The notes below the pieces were generated by a model. That model saw only the letters and a program-made list of their open reading frames with translations. It did not search any database and was not told where the DNA came from. Positions 56,323-64,000 of a stretch of 64,000 nt of DNA are shown here, piece by piece (the first letter of the stretch is position 1; each line of letters begins with the position of its first letter). Origin of the DNA: Candidatus Thioglobus sp. (GTDB lineage Bacteria > Pseudomonadota > Gammaproteobacteria > Arenicellales > UBA868). The translations under genes and the position numbers were made by a program. Location of the stretch: positions 1-64,000 of the forward strand of contig SHBR01000006.1 of assembly GCA_004212795.1 (NCBI GenBank), given 5' to 3'.

Positions 56323-57695
56323 AAATTATTGTCCTGGGTGCGGGTCGAGTCGGAACTTCAATGGCGGAAATTCTTTCCCGAGAAGAGAACGATGTCACCC
56401 TGGTTGATATCGATTCGGAAAAACTGTCGGGACTGCAGGACCGAATTGATATCAGAACAGTGCATGGTGCCGCTTCATACCCAAGCGTTCTTGAGAGGGC
56501 TGGCGGCCACGATGCAGACTTGGTGCTCGCGGTGACAAATCATGACGAGGTTAATATGGCGGCCTGCCAAATTGCACATTCGTTATTCCATACGCCTAAA
56601 AAAATCGCCCGCATCCGGTCCGCCGAATACCTTTCTCATCGCGAAATTTTCACTGATAACGCCATACCCATCGACGTCATTATCAGTCCTGAACATATCA
56701 TCACTCAACACGTGCTGCACCTGATCCAGTACCCTGGCGCACTGCAGGTGGTGAACTTTGCGAATGATCGTATTCAACTGGTCAGTGTCCGAGCGAATGA
56801 GAACAGTCCCCTGATTGGCCGGAAATTAAAGGCACTTCGGGAAGATCTGCCAGATATCGATAGTCGCGTAGCGGCAATCTACCGTCAAGATCGCGCGATT
56901 TTACCCGACGGTGATACGGTCGTTGAACCCGAAGACGAGGTTTTCGTTTTGGCGGCGAGAGAACACATTCATTCCGTGATGAGTGAACTGTGCAAGGTAG
57001 AGCGGCCTGGACGCAGAATCATGCTGACCGGTGCTGGAAATATAGGCTTGCGGCTCGCAGAACAACTTGAGCAACTTAATTTTCACGTAAAAATTGTCGA
57101 GCACAATGTTAAACGCGCCAAGCAGGTATCGGAACTGCTCGATCGATCTGTTGTTCTGCACGGGGACGCGGCTGATGAAGATCTGATGACTCAAGAAAAC
57201 ATCGATAATGTTGATGCTTTCTGCTCTCTTACCAACGACGACGAGGCAAATATCCTTTCGGCCATGCTCGCCAAGCGTCTAGGCGCAAAAAGAACAATGG
57301 CGCTCGTTAATCGATCGGCCTACGTGGAGTTAATGGAAAACTCCTTAGTCGACATTGCAATTTCTCCCCGTGTGGCAACAGTGGGCACACTTCTAACCCA
57401 TGTCAGAAAGGGGGATATGGTGGCTGTTCATTCTCTACGACGAGGTGCTGCAGAAGCGATTGAAGTAATTGCGCATGGCGACAAGGATAGCTCGAAAGTG
57501 GTAAACCGTTCGATCTCTGAAATAAACCTTCCGGACGGTGCTATGGTGGGTGCAATTCTACGAGGCGAAGATGTCATTATTGCGCATAGCGACACCGTGA
57601 TTGAGTCCGAGGACCATGTGATTCTCTTTGTGATAGACAAAAGCAAAATACGCGACATCGAGCAATTATTCCAGGTTGCGGTAACCTTCATCTAA
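56319..57695 (+). CDS. trkA: Trk potassium transporter peripheral protein TrkA
   Basis: Cytoplasmic NAD(H)/ATP-binding regulator of TrkH. The 458 residues form two RCK_N/RCK_C pairs; GAGRVGTSMAEIL (about 6-18) and TGAGNIGLRLAEQL (about 236-249) are the dinucleotide-binding motifs. It starts at GTG overlapping the ntrX stop (GTGA). Confidence 0.97.
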   Translation: MKIIVLGAGRVGTSMAEILSREENDVTLVDIDSEKLSGLQDRIDIRTVHGAASYPSVLERAGGHDADLVLAVTNHDEVNMAACQIAHSLFHTPKKIARIRSAEYLSHREIFTDNAIPIDVIISPEHIITQHVLHLIQYPGALQVVNFANDRIQLVSVRANENSPLIGRKLKALREDLPDIDSRVAAIYRQDRAILPDGDTVVEPEDEVFVLAAREHIHSVMSELCKVERPGRRIMLTGAGNIGLRLAEQLEQLNFHVKIVEHNVKRAKQVSELLDRSVVLHGDAADEDLMTQENIDNVDAFCSLTNDDEANILSAMLAKRLGAKRTMALVNRSAYVELMENSLVDIAISPRVATVGTLLTHVRKGDMVAVHSLRRGAAEAIEVIAHGDKDSSKVVNRSISEINLPDGAMVGAILRGEDVIIAHSDTVIESEDHVILFVIDKSKIRDIEQLFQVAVTFI

Positions 57696-57708
57696 GCGAG
57701 AAGAAGCC

Positions 57709-59160
57709 ATGTTCTCCTCTGCAGTCCTCAGAATTCTCGGCGTGCTTCTTGTCATGTTCAGCACCACGATGATACCGCCTTTGATTATTTCCTGGATGAG
57801 TTCGGATGGAAGTGCTGGCGCGTTTCTTGTCGCCTACCTTGCAACAGTGAGCGTTGGAGGCGCGCTTTGGATTTTGTTCCGAAACAAAACTCGCGAGTTG
57901 CGGGTGAGAGACGGCTTTTTAATTGTCGTTCTTTTCTGGACTGTACTCGCGATCTTCGGCACTACCCCACTACTCCTGTCACCTAATCCCGCATTGAGCC
58001 TGACTGACGCCTTGTTTGAATCCATGTCTGGATTAACCACGACTGGAGCCACGGTACTCACGGGCCTTGATAACTTACCACCGTCAATTCTGTATTACCG
58101 GCAACAGCTGCAGTGGCTTGGAGGCATGGGTATTATCGTGCTCGCTGTCGCGGTAATGCCCATGCTGGGTGTGGGTGGGATGCAACTTTATAGAGCGGAA
58201 ACGCCGGGGCCGATGAAAGACTCCAAACTGACGCCGCGCATCACCGAAACTGCAAAAGCGCTTTGGTATATCTATCTGGGTCTTACCGTTTCCTGTGCAG
58301 TGGCCTATTGGGCGGCGGGTATGACTGTTTTTGATGCTGTTGGTCATGCCTTCTCTACCGTCGCCATCGGCGGCTTCTCTACACATGATGAAAGTATTGG
58401 GTTTTTTAATAACCCGCTCGTCATGATCATCGCAATGATATTTATGCTGGTGTCTGCGATTAACTTTGCCCTACATTTCACTGTCGTTCGATCGCGCTCA
58501 TTAAGGACTTATTTCGGCGATACTGAGGTGAGAGCATTTATGGTGTTCATGCTGCTGGTAATAACCACAGCAATTACTGTTCTTGCTGTCTGGGAGACCT
58601 ATCCCTCCTCTGGGCAAACAATCCTGCATGGCGCTTTCCAGGTAATCTCCATTGGCACAACCACTGGCTTTACAACAACGGGGTTCCACTGGTGGCCTTC
58701 TTTTTTACCTGTCTTGCTTATCATTATGAGCGCAATCGGCGGATGTGCCGGGTCCACTGCAGGTGGAATGAAGATGATTCGTTTCGTGCTTTTATATAAA
58801 CAAGGAAAACGTGAAATCGGACAACTGATTCACCCCAGCGCGCTGGTGACTGTCAAAATCGGGAATAAGCCTGTCCCCGATCATGTAATTAATGCGGTTT
58901 GGGGATTTTTCTCACTCTATATCCTAAGTTATGTCGGATTATCCATCGCAGTCACTGCGACGGGCGTAGATTTAATAACGGCATTCTCAGCGGTAACGGC
59001 CTGCCTTAATAACCTGGGTCCCGGCCTTGGCGCCGTGGCCGAAAATTACGCACTCCTCAATCCCGTCACCAAACTCATCTTAACGGCTACAATGCTTCTG
59101 GGAAGGCTTGAAATTTTCACACTCTTGGTGCTCCTCACCCCGGCATTCTGGCGCAGCTAA
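57709..59160 (+). CDS. trkH: Trk potassium uptake channel TrkH
   Basis: Inner-membrane potassium channel-like transporter. The 483 residues form about ten membrane helices in four repeats with selectivity-filter segments SGLTTTGA, STVAIGGFS, GTTTGFTTTG and TACLNNLGPG. It follows trkA by 13 bases; the two work together. It is convergent with the next gene 27 bases away. Confidence 0.97.
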   Translation: MFSSAVLRILGVLLVMFSTTMIPPLIISWMSSDGSAGAFLVAYLATVSVGGALWILFRNKTRELRVRDGFLIVVLFWTVLAIFGTTPLLLSPNPALSLTDALFESMSGLTTTGATVLTGLDNLPPSILYYRQQLQWLGGMGIIVLAVAVMPMLGVGGMQLYRAETPGPMKDSKLTPRITETAKALWYIYLGLTVSCAVAYWAAGMTVFDAVGHAFSTVAIGGFSTHDESIGFFNNPLVMIIAMIFMLVSAINFALHFTVVRSRSLRTYFGDTEVRAFMVFMLLVITTAITVLAVWETYPSSGQTILHGAFQVISIGTTTGFTTTGFHWWPSFLPVLLIIMSAIGGCAGSTAGGMKMIRFVLLYKQGKREIGQLIHPSALVTVKIGNKPVPDHVINAVWGFFSLYILSYVGLSIAVTATGVDLITAFSAVTACLNNLGPGLGAVAENYALLNPVTKLILTATMLLGRLEIFTLLVLLTPAFWRS

Positions 59161-59187
59161 ATCTTCCCGTTCCCTGCCAAAGTTCGA

Positions 59188-60195
59188 TCAAAGCGTTAGT
59201 CGATTAATCGCATTGATAACGGAACGCACGGATATCGCATCAATACAATTTTGTTTACAAAACTGACGTCGATAACAACGCTGGCAGCCAACATCTGCTC
59301 TCAGCACTAAAGATGTTGGGCTTCTAGGCCCGACCAACGCTTCATTCGTGGGGCCAAACAGCGCCACTAATGGTCGATCAAGGGCTGATGCCACATGCAT
59401 TGGAAGGCTATCGCCGGCGACCACAACGTCTGCTTGGTCCATTACGGCAATAAATTCAGTCAAAGATAGGTCTCCGGCCAGATTTATTATGCGTTCGGAT
59501 GGATAGCCCGAAAATGCGCGATCAATATGAATCCGATCTTCGGGACTCCCCGTGGCAACGACGGAAAACTTGTCCGTTATTCCATCGACAAGTTTGACAA
59601 AATTATTCAGCGACCAATTTTTGGTCGGCCATCGAGTCATTGGGCAAATGACCGCGAGCTTTTTTTTGCTAATCAATAGGTTAGCGAGGATTAAAGATGC
59701 CTGATCGTGATCCTTTTGGGACACCGTCAATATTGGCTGTTCCTGGGACGGTTGAACACCACAGAGCTGAAGAACGCCATCCATTTCGTCAATTGCGTGC
59801 AGTTGGGGATCACAAAAGCGTTGGGCAAACCACCATCTTCCTTTTACAAACCGTGATCGGGTGCGTGCCGCCCAAAGAAACATCACTGTTTTCCAACTGC
59901 CCTGTAGGTCAATGACAAGATCGAATTTTTGCCTTCGAACTTTTTTTATCGAGCGCCAAATATGACTTAGCGTCCAGCACGGATGCCGCCACCAGTCGGA
60001 CTTGACCCGATACCGATCGAAGGTCAACAGGACATCAATATCTCTGTTATTTAAAAACAGATCGGCGGCCGTTGTCGAGGTCAAAACGGTGATGTGGGCA
60101 TCTGGAAATGCGGCGCGAACAGACCGAATAGGTGCTGTGGCATGAACGACATCACCAAGAGATGTCTGCTTGATCAGGAGGATGGTTTCAGTCAC
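59188..60195 (-). CDS. Glycosyltransferase family 9 (heptosyltransferase-like)
   Basis: Predicted ADP-heptose-dependent transferase for LPS core assembly. The 335 residues start at GTG. The N-terminal LLIKQTSLGDVVHA (6-19) and C-terminal VVAGDSLPMHVASALDRPLVALFGPT blocks match WaaC/WaaF. The C terminus has a Cys cluster (CQRCYRRQFCKQNC). The exact heptose step is unknown. Last of argG-acyltransferase-GT9 on the minus strand. Confidence 0.9.
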   Translation of the reverse strand: MTETILLIKQTSLGDVVHATAPIRSVRAAFPDAHITVLTSTTAADLFLNNRDIDVLLTFDRYRVKSDWWRHPCWTLSHIWRSIKKVRRQKFDLVIDLQGSWKTVMFLWAARTRSRFVKGRWWFAQRFCDPQLHAIDEMDGVLQLCGVQPSQEQPILTVSQKDHDQASLILANLLISKKKLAVICPMTRWPTKNWSLNNFVKLVDGITDKFSVVATGSPEDRIHIDRAFSGYPSERIINLAGDLSLTEFIAVMDQADVVVAGDSLPMHVASALDRPLVALFGPTNEALVGPRSPTSLVLRADVGCQRCYRRQFCKQNCIDAISVRSVINAINRLTL

Positions 60196-60230
60196 TTGAT
60201 GACCCTAGCCGCCAAGTCATCATCGGGATA

Positions 60231-61187
60231 TTAAGCGTCATAAGGGGATGACTCACCGTTGGGACGCGTCCGGAACCATTTCAGTGTCCACAAATACTGC
60301 TCCGGAGCATCGTTAATAGATGCCTGAAAAGCAAGATTGACTTTGGCTGCATCAAGCTCTGGATTTTGAGTTGGGAAATCCTCAATCGGATCACCTAAAA
60401 CCACTTTATATCGACCCTCTTCACCGAGAATACAAAACATGGGGATAACGGTCGCGCCAGTCATCCGGGCGAGTCGGCCCACAACCGGCAGAGTTGCCGT
60501 TTCAATACCAAAAAAGGGAGCAAAAACGCAATGCTCACCACCCAGATCTTCATCCGGCATCAAGTAGCCGACATAACCCGATCGGATTGATTTAACGAGC
60601 GGACGAACGCCCTGACTGCGCATGAATATTCGCGCCCCAAAACGAGTCCGCCCCCGCAATAACCACCGATGAAGAAGAGGGTTAGAGGGTTCTTTCATCA
60701 TTGATGCACCCCTTGCCACCCGCGCTAACGCTGCGCCTGCCATATCGATTCCAACAACGTGCGGGATAATGAGGAGAATTTTTTCCCCAGATTGAACCCG
60801 GTCTTTCAGTTCTGCTTCAACTTCGATAGTACAAAGTCGATCAATCGTTTTTCTCGAACCCCATCGTATTAAACCCAAATCGATGATTGCTTGACCATAC
60901 CGGGTCAGGTGCGTCTTGAGAATTCTCTCTCGCGCCTGATGGTCAAGATGTGGAAAGCACCAGCGAAGATTAATGCGGGCGATTCGGACCCGCTTCTTAT
61001 TGACCCTGAAAAATAAGTTCCCGACACCACGACCTAACATCATTACCCAGGATCGGGGCAAAAAAACGCAGCATCCCACCAGCCCAATAAGCGCCCAGTT
61101 TCCCCAATACCTCGGTAGCAATAAATTTGGACTGAACAGAGAGGGGAAAGGCCGTTTGATCTTCAAGGTTTTTTGATTCTCGCCCAC
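60231..61187 (-). CDS. Lipid A biosynthesis acyltransferase (LpxL/HtrB family)
   Basis: Inner-membrane acyltransferase predicted to add a secondary acyl chain to lipid A. The 318 residues start at GTG. A hydrophobic anchor lies at about 29-50; the HX4D motif is HVVGID, followed by an R-rich block and the family ending YLWTLKWFRTRP. LpxL and LpxM cannot be told apart safely. It lies 35 bases after argG and 35 before the GT9 gene, so LPS genes are grouped here. Confidence 0.9.
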   Translation of the reverse strand: MGENQKTLKIKRPFPSLFSPNLLLPRYWGNWALIGLVGCCVFLPRSWVMMLGRGVGNLFFRVNKKRVRIARINLRWCFPHLDHQARERILKTHLTRYGQAIIDLGLIRWGSRKTIDRLCTIEVEAELKDRVQSGEKILLIIPHVVGIDMAGAALARVARGASMMKEPSNPLLHRWLLRGRTRFGARIFMRSQGVRPLVKSIRSGYVGYLMPDEDLGGEHCVFAPFFGIETATLPVVGRLARMTGATVIPMFCILGEEGRYKVVLGDPIEDFPTQNPELDAAKVNLAFQASINDAPEQYLWTLKWFRTRPNGESSPYDA

Positions 61188-61222
61188 CGATTTAAAGCAT
61201 TAAGCATGAATAAAGCTATTTA

Positions 61223-62440
61223 CTACTGAAGCCTGCCTTTTCTTCCAGCGATCCTGAGGCGCAGGGCGTTTAACTTGATAAAACCCTCAGCATCTGCCTG
61301 ATGGTAAGCACCGTGATCATCTTCGAAAGTGACCATGCTTTCATCGAAGAGCGAATCCGAGTCAGACCGCCTCCCGGTGACGTCAACATTACCCTTGTAG
61401 AGCTTTACCCTAACCAACCCGTTAACAGGCTTTTGAGAGTCATCAATCATCCCTTGGAGCATCTGCCGCTCGGGCGCAAACCAATAGCCGTTGTAAATGA
61501 GTGATGCATACCGCGGCATTAGATCATCCTTAAGATGTGCGACTTCACGATCCAACGTGATTGACTCTATCGCTCGATGCGCTTTGATCAGGATAGTCCC
61601 ACCCGGTGTCTCGTAACAACCCCGATTTTTCATACCCACAAACCGATTCTCGACGAGGTCGATTCGACCCACGCCATGCTTGGCGCCAATCGTATTTAGC
61701 GATGCCAGCATTTGAGCCGCACTAAGGGTCTTTCCGTTAAGTGAAACGGCATCACCGGCTTCAAATCCCAACTCGATTTCTTCTGGGGTATCCGGCGCGT
61801 CCTCCGGCGAGACGGCCCAACGCCACATCTCAGGATCTGGTCGATTCCAAGGATTTTCAAGCTCTCCTCCCTCGTACGAGATATGGAGCATATTCGCGTC
61901 CATTGAATAATCGGCACCCCCATCCTTTCGGGTTTCAACCGGAATACCATGCTCACGAGCATACCCGACGAGGCGCTCTCGAGAATTAAGATCCCATTCC
62001 CGCCATGGCGCAATTACGTGAATCTGCGGATTAAGCGCATAAGCATTCAGCTCAAATCGAACTTGATCGTTGCCTTTGCCGGTTGCACCGTGAGAAATTG
62101 CATCGGCTCCGGTCTGATCTGCAATTCTCACCAGATGTTTTGCGATCAGCGGTCGTGCGATCGACGTTCCCAATAGATACTCGCCCTCATAAAGCGCGTT
62201 TGCGCGGAACATGGGAAACACGTAATCACGGACAAACTCTTCACGCAAGTCTTCCACAAAAATCTCACTTACACCCAATTTTTTTGCTTTTTCTCGAGCA
62301 GGCTCGACCTCCTCGCCCTGGCCAATATCAGCCGTAAACGTTACCACCTCGCAGTTATATTGATCTTGAAGCCACTTCAGAATGATCGATGTATCCAAAC
62401 CGCCAGAGTAGGCAAGAACCGCTTTTTTGATTGTTTTCAC
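61223..62440 (-). CDS. argG: Argininosuccinate synthase
   Basis: Joins citrulline and aspartate using ATP in arginine synthesis. The 405 residues start at GTG and carry [15 protein letters not shown] (9-23) and [13 protein letters not shown] (about 118-130). No strong ribosome-binding site is seen. It is divergent from argF, with a perfect TATAAT on its strand in the shared spacer. Confidence 0.97.
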   Translation of the reverse strand: MKTIKKAVLAYSGGLDTSIILKWLQDQYNCEVVTFTADIGQGEEVEPAREKAKKLGVSEIFVEDLREEFVRDYVFPMFRANALYEGEYLLGTSIARPLIAKHLVRIADQTGADAISHGATGKGNDQVRFELNAYALNPQIHVIAPWREWDLNSRERLVGYAREHGIPVETRKDGGADYSMDANMLHISYEGGELENPWNRPDPEMWRWAVSPEDAPDTPEEIELGFEAGDAVSLNGKTLSAAQMLASLNTIGAKHGVGRIDLVENRFVGMKNRGCYETPGGTILIKAHRAIESITLDREVAHLKDDLMPRYASLIYNGYWFAPERQMLQGMIDDSQKPVNGLVRVKLYKGNVDVTGRRSDSDSLFDESMVTFEDDHGAYHQADAEGFIKLNALRLRIAGRKGRLQ

Positions 62441-62497
62441 TTTTTAAACCATGTCAGGGAAAAACAGCGACCGTCCTACGCTCGCTTACAATTTGCA

Positions 62498-62503
62498 ATT
62501 ATA
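62498..62503 (-). promoter_or_regulatory. -10 element of argG
   Basis: A perfect TATAAT on the minus strand, 58 bases before the argG GTG. The -35 at 17 nt is poor (GCAAGG), which would suit an activated or regulated promoter. I did not find a clear ArgR box in the spacer. Confidence 0.5.
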
Positions 62504-62558
62504 TCAGCGTACTTTAAAGACCTTGCGCGGTAATTGGCGCAACGCTAGACTCTTGACC

Positions 62559-62587
62559 AACGCCTCGAATGGGCGTTTTTCTTTTTT
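62559..62587 (+). terminator. Attenuator-like terminator in the argF leader
   Basis: AACGCC / GGCGTT (perfect 6 bp, 7-nt loop) is followed by TTTCTTTTTT, ending 28 bases before the argF ATG. No plus-strand gene lies upstream, since argG is divergent, so it acts inside the argF leader. A second hairpin, TTGCGC / GCGCAA, lies just upstream (62523-62541). Confidence 0.7.
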
Positions 62588-62615
62588 ATGACCCCTCATT
62601 TGAGAAGTGCCATCC

Positions 62616-63518
62616 ATGAAGCGCGACTTTCTAACCCTCAAAGACCTGACACCCGCAGAACTGACTGCGGTCGTCCATCGGGCGAGTGAATTAAAAAAAA
62701 CGAGTTTTAATCCTGCCACTACGGAACTCCTGCGTTCTCGAGCCATCGTCCTGATCTTCGAGAAATCCTCTACTCGCACTCGGGTTTCCTTTGAAGTCGC
62801 TTGTGCCCAGTTCGGCGGCTCTTCAATATTTCTATCACCTGGCGACAGCCAGATGAGTCGGGGCGAATCAATCAGCGATACTGCAAAAATTGTATCAAGA
62901 ATGGCTGACTTGATCGTTATGCGCACGGGCGCCCATGCTCGTCTCGAAACAATGGCCGAACATTCTGCTGTACCCGTGATCAACGCGCTCTCTGACGATT
63001 TTCATCCGTGTCAGTTGCTAGCCGACTTACAAACCTTTAACGAACATCGAGGAGATATTCGTGATGCCAAGATCGCTTTTGTCGGTGATGGCAGCAGCAA
63101 TGTGTGTCACTCATGGATCAACGCCTCCTCGATGATGCAGTTCTCTATTACAGTTGGAACGCCTCCACAGTATCACCCAAAATTAGAGATTGCATCAGCG
63201 GCAGGCGCTCGCTACAACGTGACGGATAACGTCTCAGAAGCGGTAAAAGATGCAGATCTTGTGATCACAGATACCTGGGCTGGTATGGGTCAAGAAAAAG
63301 AGAAGGCAGAACGCCTTGCTTCGCTATCCGCCTTTCAAGTGAATGCGCAAGTCATGGACGGTGCAGCGCCTGATGCTATTTTCATGCACTGCTTGCCGGC
63401 CTACCGTGGTCAAGAAGTCACAGCCGATGTGATTGATGGGCCCAAAAGTGTTGTATTTGACGAGGCGGAAAACCGCCTTCACGCACAAAAAGCCTTAATC
63501 GAGCTGTTGATGTCCTGA
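62616..63518 (+). CDS. argF: Ornithine carbamoyltransferase (altered SMG motif)
   Basis: Makes citrulline from ornithine and carbamoyl phosphate. I start it at the ATG at 62616 (MKRDFLTLKD), with GAGAAG eight bases upstream; an in-frame GTG at 62607 lies too close to that site. The 300 residues carry SSTRTR (51-56) and HPCQ (130-133) for carbamoyl phosphate, and HCLP (258-261). The ornithine motif reads DTWAGMG (219-225), Gly replacing the usual Ser of SMG. Family membership is sure; whether ornithine is the only substrate is less so. Confidence 0.93.
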   Translation: MKRDFLTLKDLTPAELTAVVHRASELKKTSFNPATTELLRSRAIVLIFEKSSTRTRVSFEVACAQFGGSSIFLSPGDSQMSRGESISDTAKIVSRMADLIVMRTGAHARLETMAEHSAVPVINALSDDFHPCQLLADLQTFNEHRGDIRDAKIAFVGDGSSNVCHSWINASSMMQFSITVGTPPQYHPKLEIASAAGARYNVTDNVSEAVKDADLVITDTWAGMGQEKEKAERLASLSAFQVNAQVMDGAAPDAIFMHCLPAYRGQEVTADVIDGPKSVVFDEAENRLHAQKALIELLMS

Positions 63519-63543
63519 GTGCTTCGATCGTTTATGAAGTTAT

Positions 63544-63571
63544 AAAAAAAGCGCCGCAAGGCGCTTTTTTT
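63544..63571. terminator. Bidirectional rho-independent terminator
   Basis: A7-GCGCC / GGCGC-T7 with a GCAA tetraloop lies between convergent argF and rpoH. Perfect symmetry and runs on both sides support termination in both directions. Confidence 0.93.
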
Positions 63572-63582
63572 ATCCAGCCGTT

Positions 63583-64000
63583 CTAGGCAGAAACGGTGGT
63601 ACGCATTTGCTCCATCGCGCGTTTTTCGATCTGACGAATCCGCTCCGCAGACACACCATATTTATCTGCCAAATCACTTAACGTCAATTTGTCTTCCCTT
63701 TCACCGAGCCACCGGGCTTTGATGATGCTGCGACTTCGGTCGTCAAGCACTGACAAGGCATCTCGAAGTTGTCGGGCCCGGTCATTAGCTTCGTCAGCCT
63801 CGAATATCAGTCTTCCCGGGTCGAGCGAGGTGTCGCCAATTGCATCAGCGGGCGCTAGCGATCGCGGCGTATCATCATCTTCGACATCCGCCTCAAACGC
63901 AACATCTCCCCCACTCATTCGCGTTTCCATTTCCCGGACCGTTTCTGGTTTTACATCAAGCGCTTCGGCCATAGATTCGACCTCTGCTTGTTTCATTACG
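63583..64000 (-). CDS. rpoH: RNA polymerase sigma-32 factor RpoH (3' part)
   Basis: C-terminal 138 residues; the gene continues past the right edge. The start of the segment, MAEALDVKPETVREMETRMSG-like, is the end of region 3 with the VREME(S/T)RM block. Region 4 follows with ARWL, LSDLADKYGVSAERIRQIEKRAM, the helix-turn-helix that reads the -35 of heat-shock promoters. The predicted targets htpG and clpB are at the other end of the window. Confidence 0.95.
   Translation of the reverse strand, partial: VMKQAEVESMAEALDVKPETVREMETRMSGGDVAFEADVEDDDTPRSLAPADAIGDTSLDPGRLIFEADEANDRARQLRDALSVLDDRSRSIIKARWLGEREDKLTLSDLADKYGVSAERIRQIEKRAMEQMRTTVSA

Noticed and set aside
62441-62606. ArgR box between argG and argF
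   Set aside because: No TGAAT-N6-ATTCA-like 18-mer is present; TTGCAATTATAT is too weak a match.
62504-62983. 159-residue frame antisense to argF
   Set aside because: Shadow of the argF coding strand; no domain, and its end lies in the argF leader.

Overview
The window is chromosomal DNA of a gammaproteobacterium. The evidence is gene order: pilMNOPQ-aroK-aroB-gltB-gltD beside a divergent class A penicillin-binding protein; def-fmt-rsmB-ntrYX-trkAH beside dprA and topA; and rluD divergent from bamD. The order resembles that of Pseudomonas-like lineages, but intergenic DNA is short and AT-rich, and several usual companions are missing (no SPOR/DamX gene between aroB and gltB, no LysM domain on the PA0020/TsaP-like protein). 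A compact, probably marine lineage is my inference; I cannot name the genus. I see no insertion sequence, prophage, CRISPR array or obvious horizontally acquired island.

Layout. 1-470: a fragment of an unrecognised reading frame, then a minus-strand tRNA operon (Pro-UGG, Arg-UCU, His-GUG). 623-6570: htpG and clpB, each preceded by a near-consensus heat-shock (RpoH) promoter with a 13-nt spacer; the sigma factor itself (rpoH, 3' part) is at the right edge (63583-64000). A sugar-nucleotide transferase gene lies downstream of clpB. 6631-9029: nadC, a TlpA-like exported thioredoxin, a tiny exported acidic cysteine-rich peptide, and an exported rhodanese. 9052-16752: pgeF-rluD, bamD, nadE, a FemAB-like gene, and an overlapping trio aat-bpt-MBL hydrolase. 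16851-24590: the complete phosphate regulon on the minus strand (phoB-phoR, pstS-pstC-pstA-pstB-phoU), with matching Pho-box-like repeats in front of phoB and pstS and a terminator-like hairpin between pstS and pstC. 24707-34967: lpxD, an SDR oxidoreductase, hemE, pyrF, gltD and gltB. 34968-44058: aroB, aroK and the type IV pilus inner-membrane/secretin operon pilMNOPQ, divergent from ponA. 44170-49211: topA, dprA and a TsaP-like protein. 49323-59160: a plus-strand run for N-terminal protein processing and initiator tRNA formylation (def, fmt), 16S rRNA methylation (rsmB), a DUF4390 protein, the NtrY/NtrX two-component pair and the Trk potassium system. 59188-64000: a heptosyltransferase-like gene and a lipid A acyltransferase-like gene behind argG, then argF with an attenuator-like leader, and rpoH.

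Most of the window is housekeeping. The least explained local unit is the peptide-rhodanese pair at 8071-8976, next to a convergent TlpA-like thioredoxin. The most informative regulatory observations are the paired RpoH promoters, the paired Pho boxes, the argF leader hairpin, and the gltB promoter with its roughly 150-nt leader. Two proteins have altered key motifs worth checking: NtrX lacks the sigma-54 GAFTGA loop, and ArgF has Gly in place of Ser in the ornithine-binding SMG motif.
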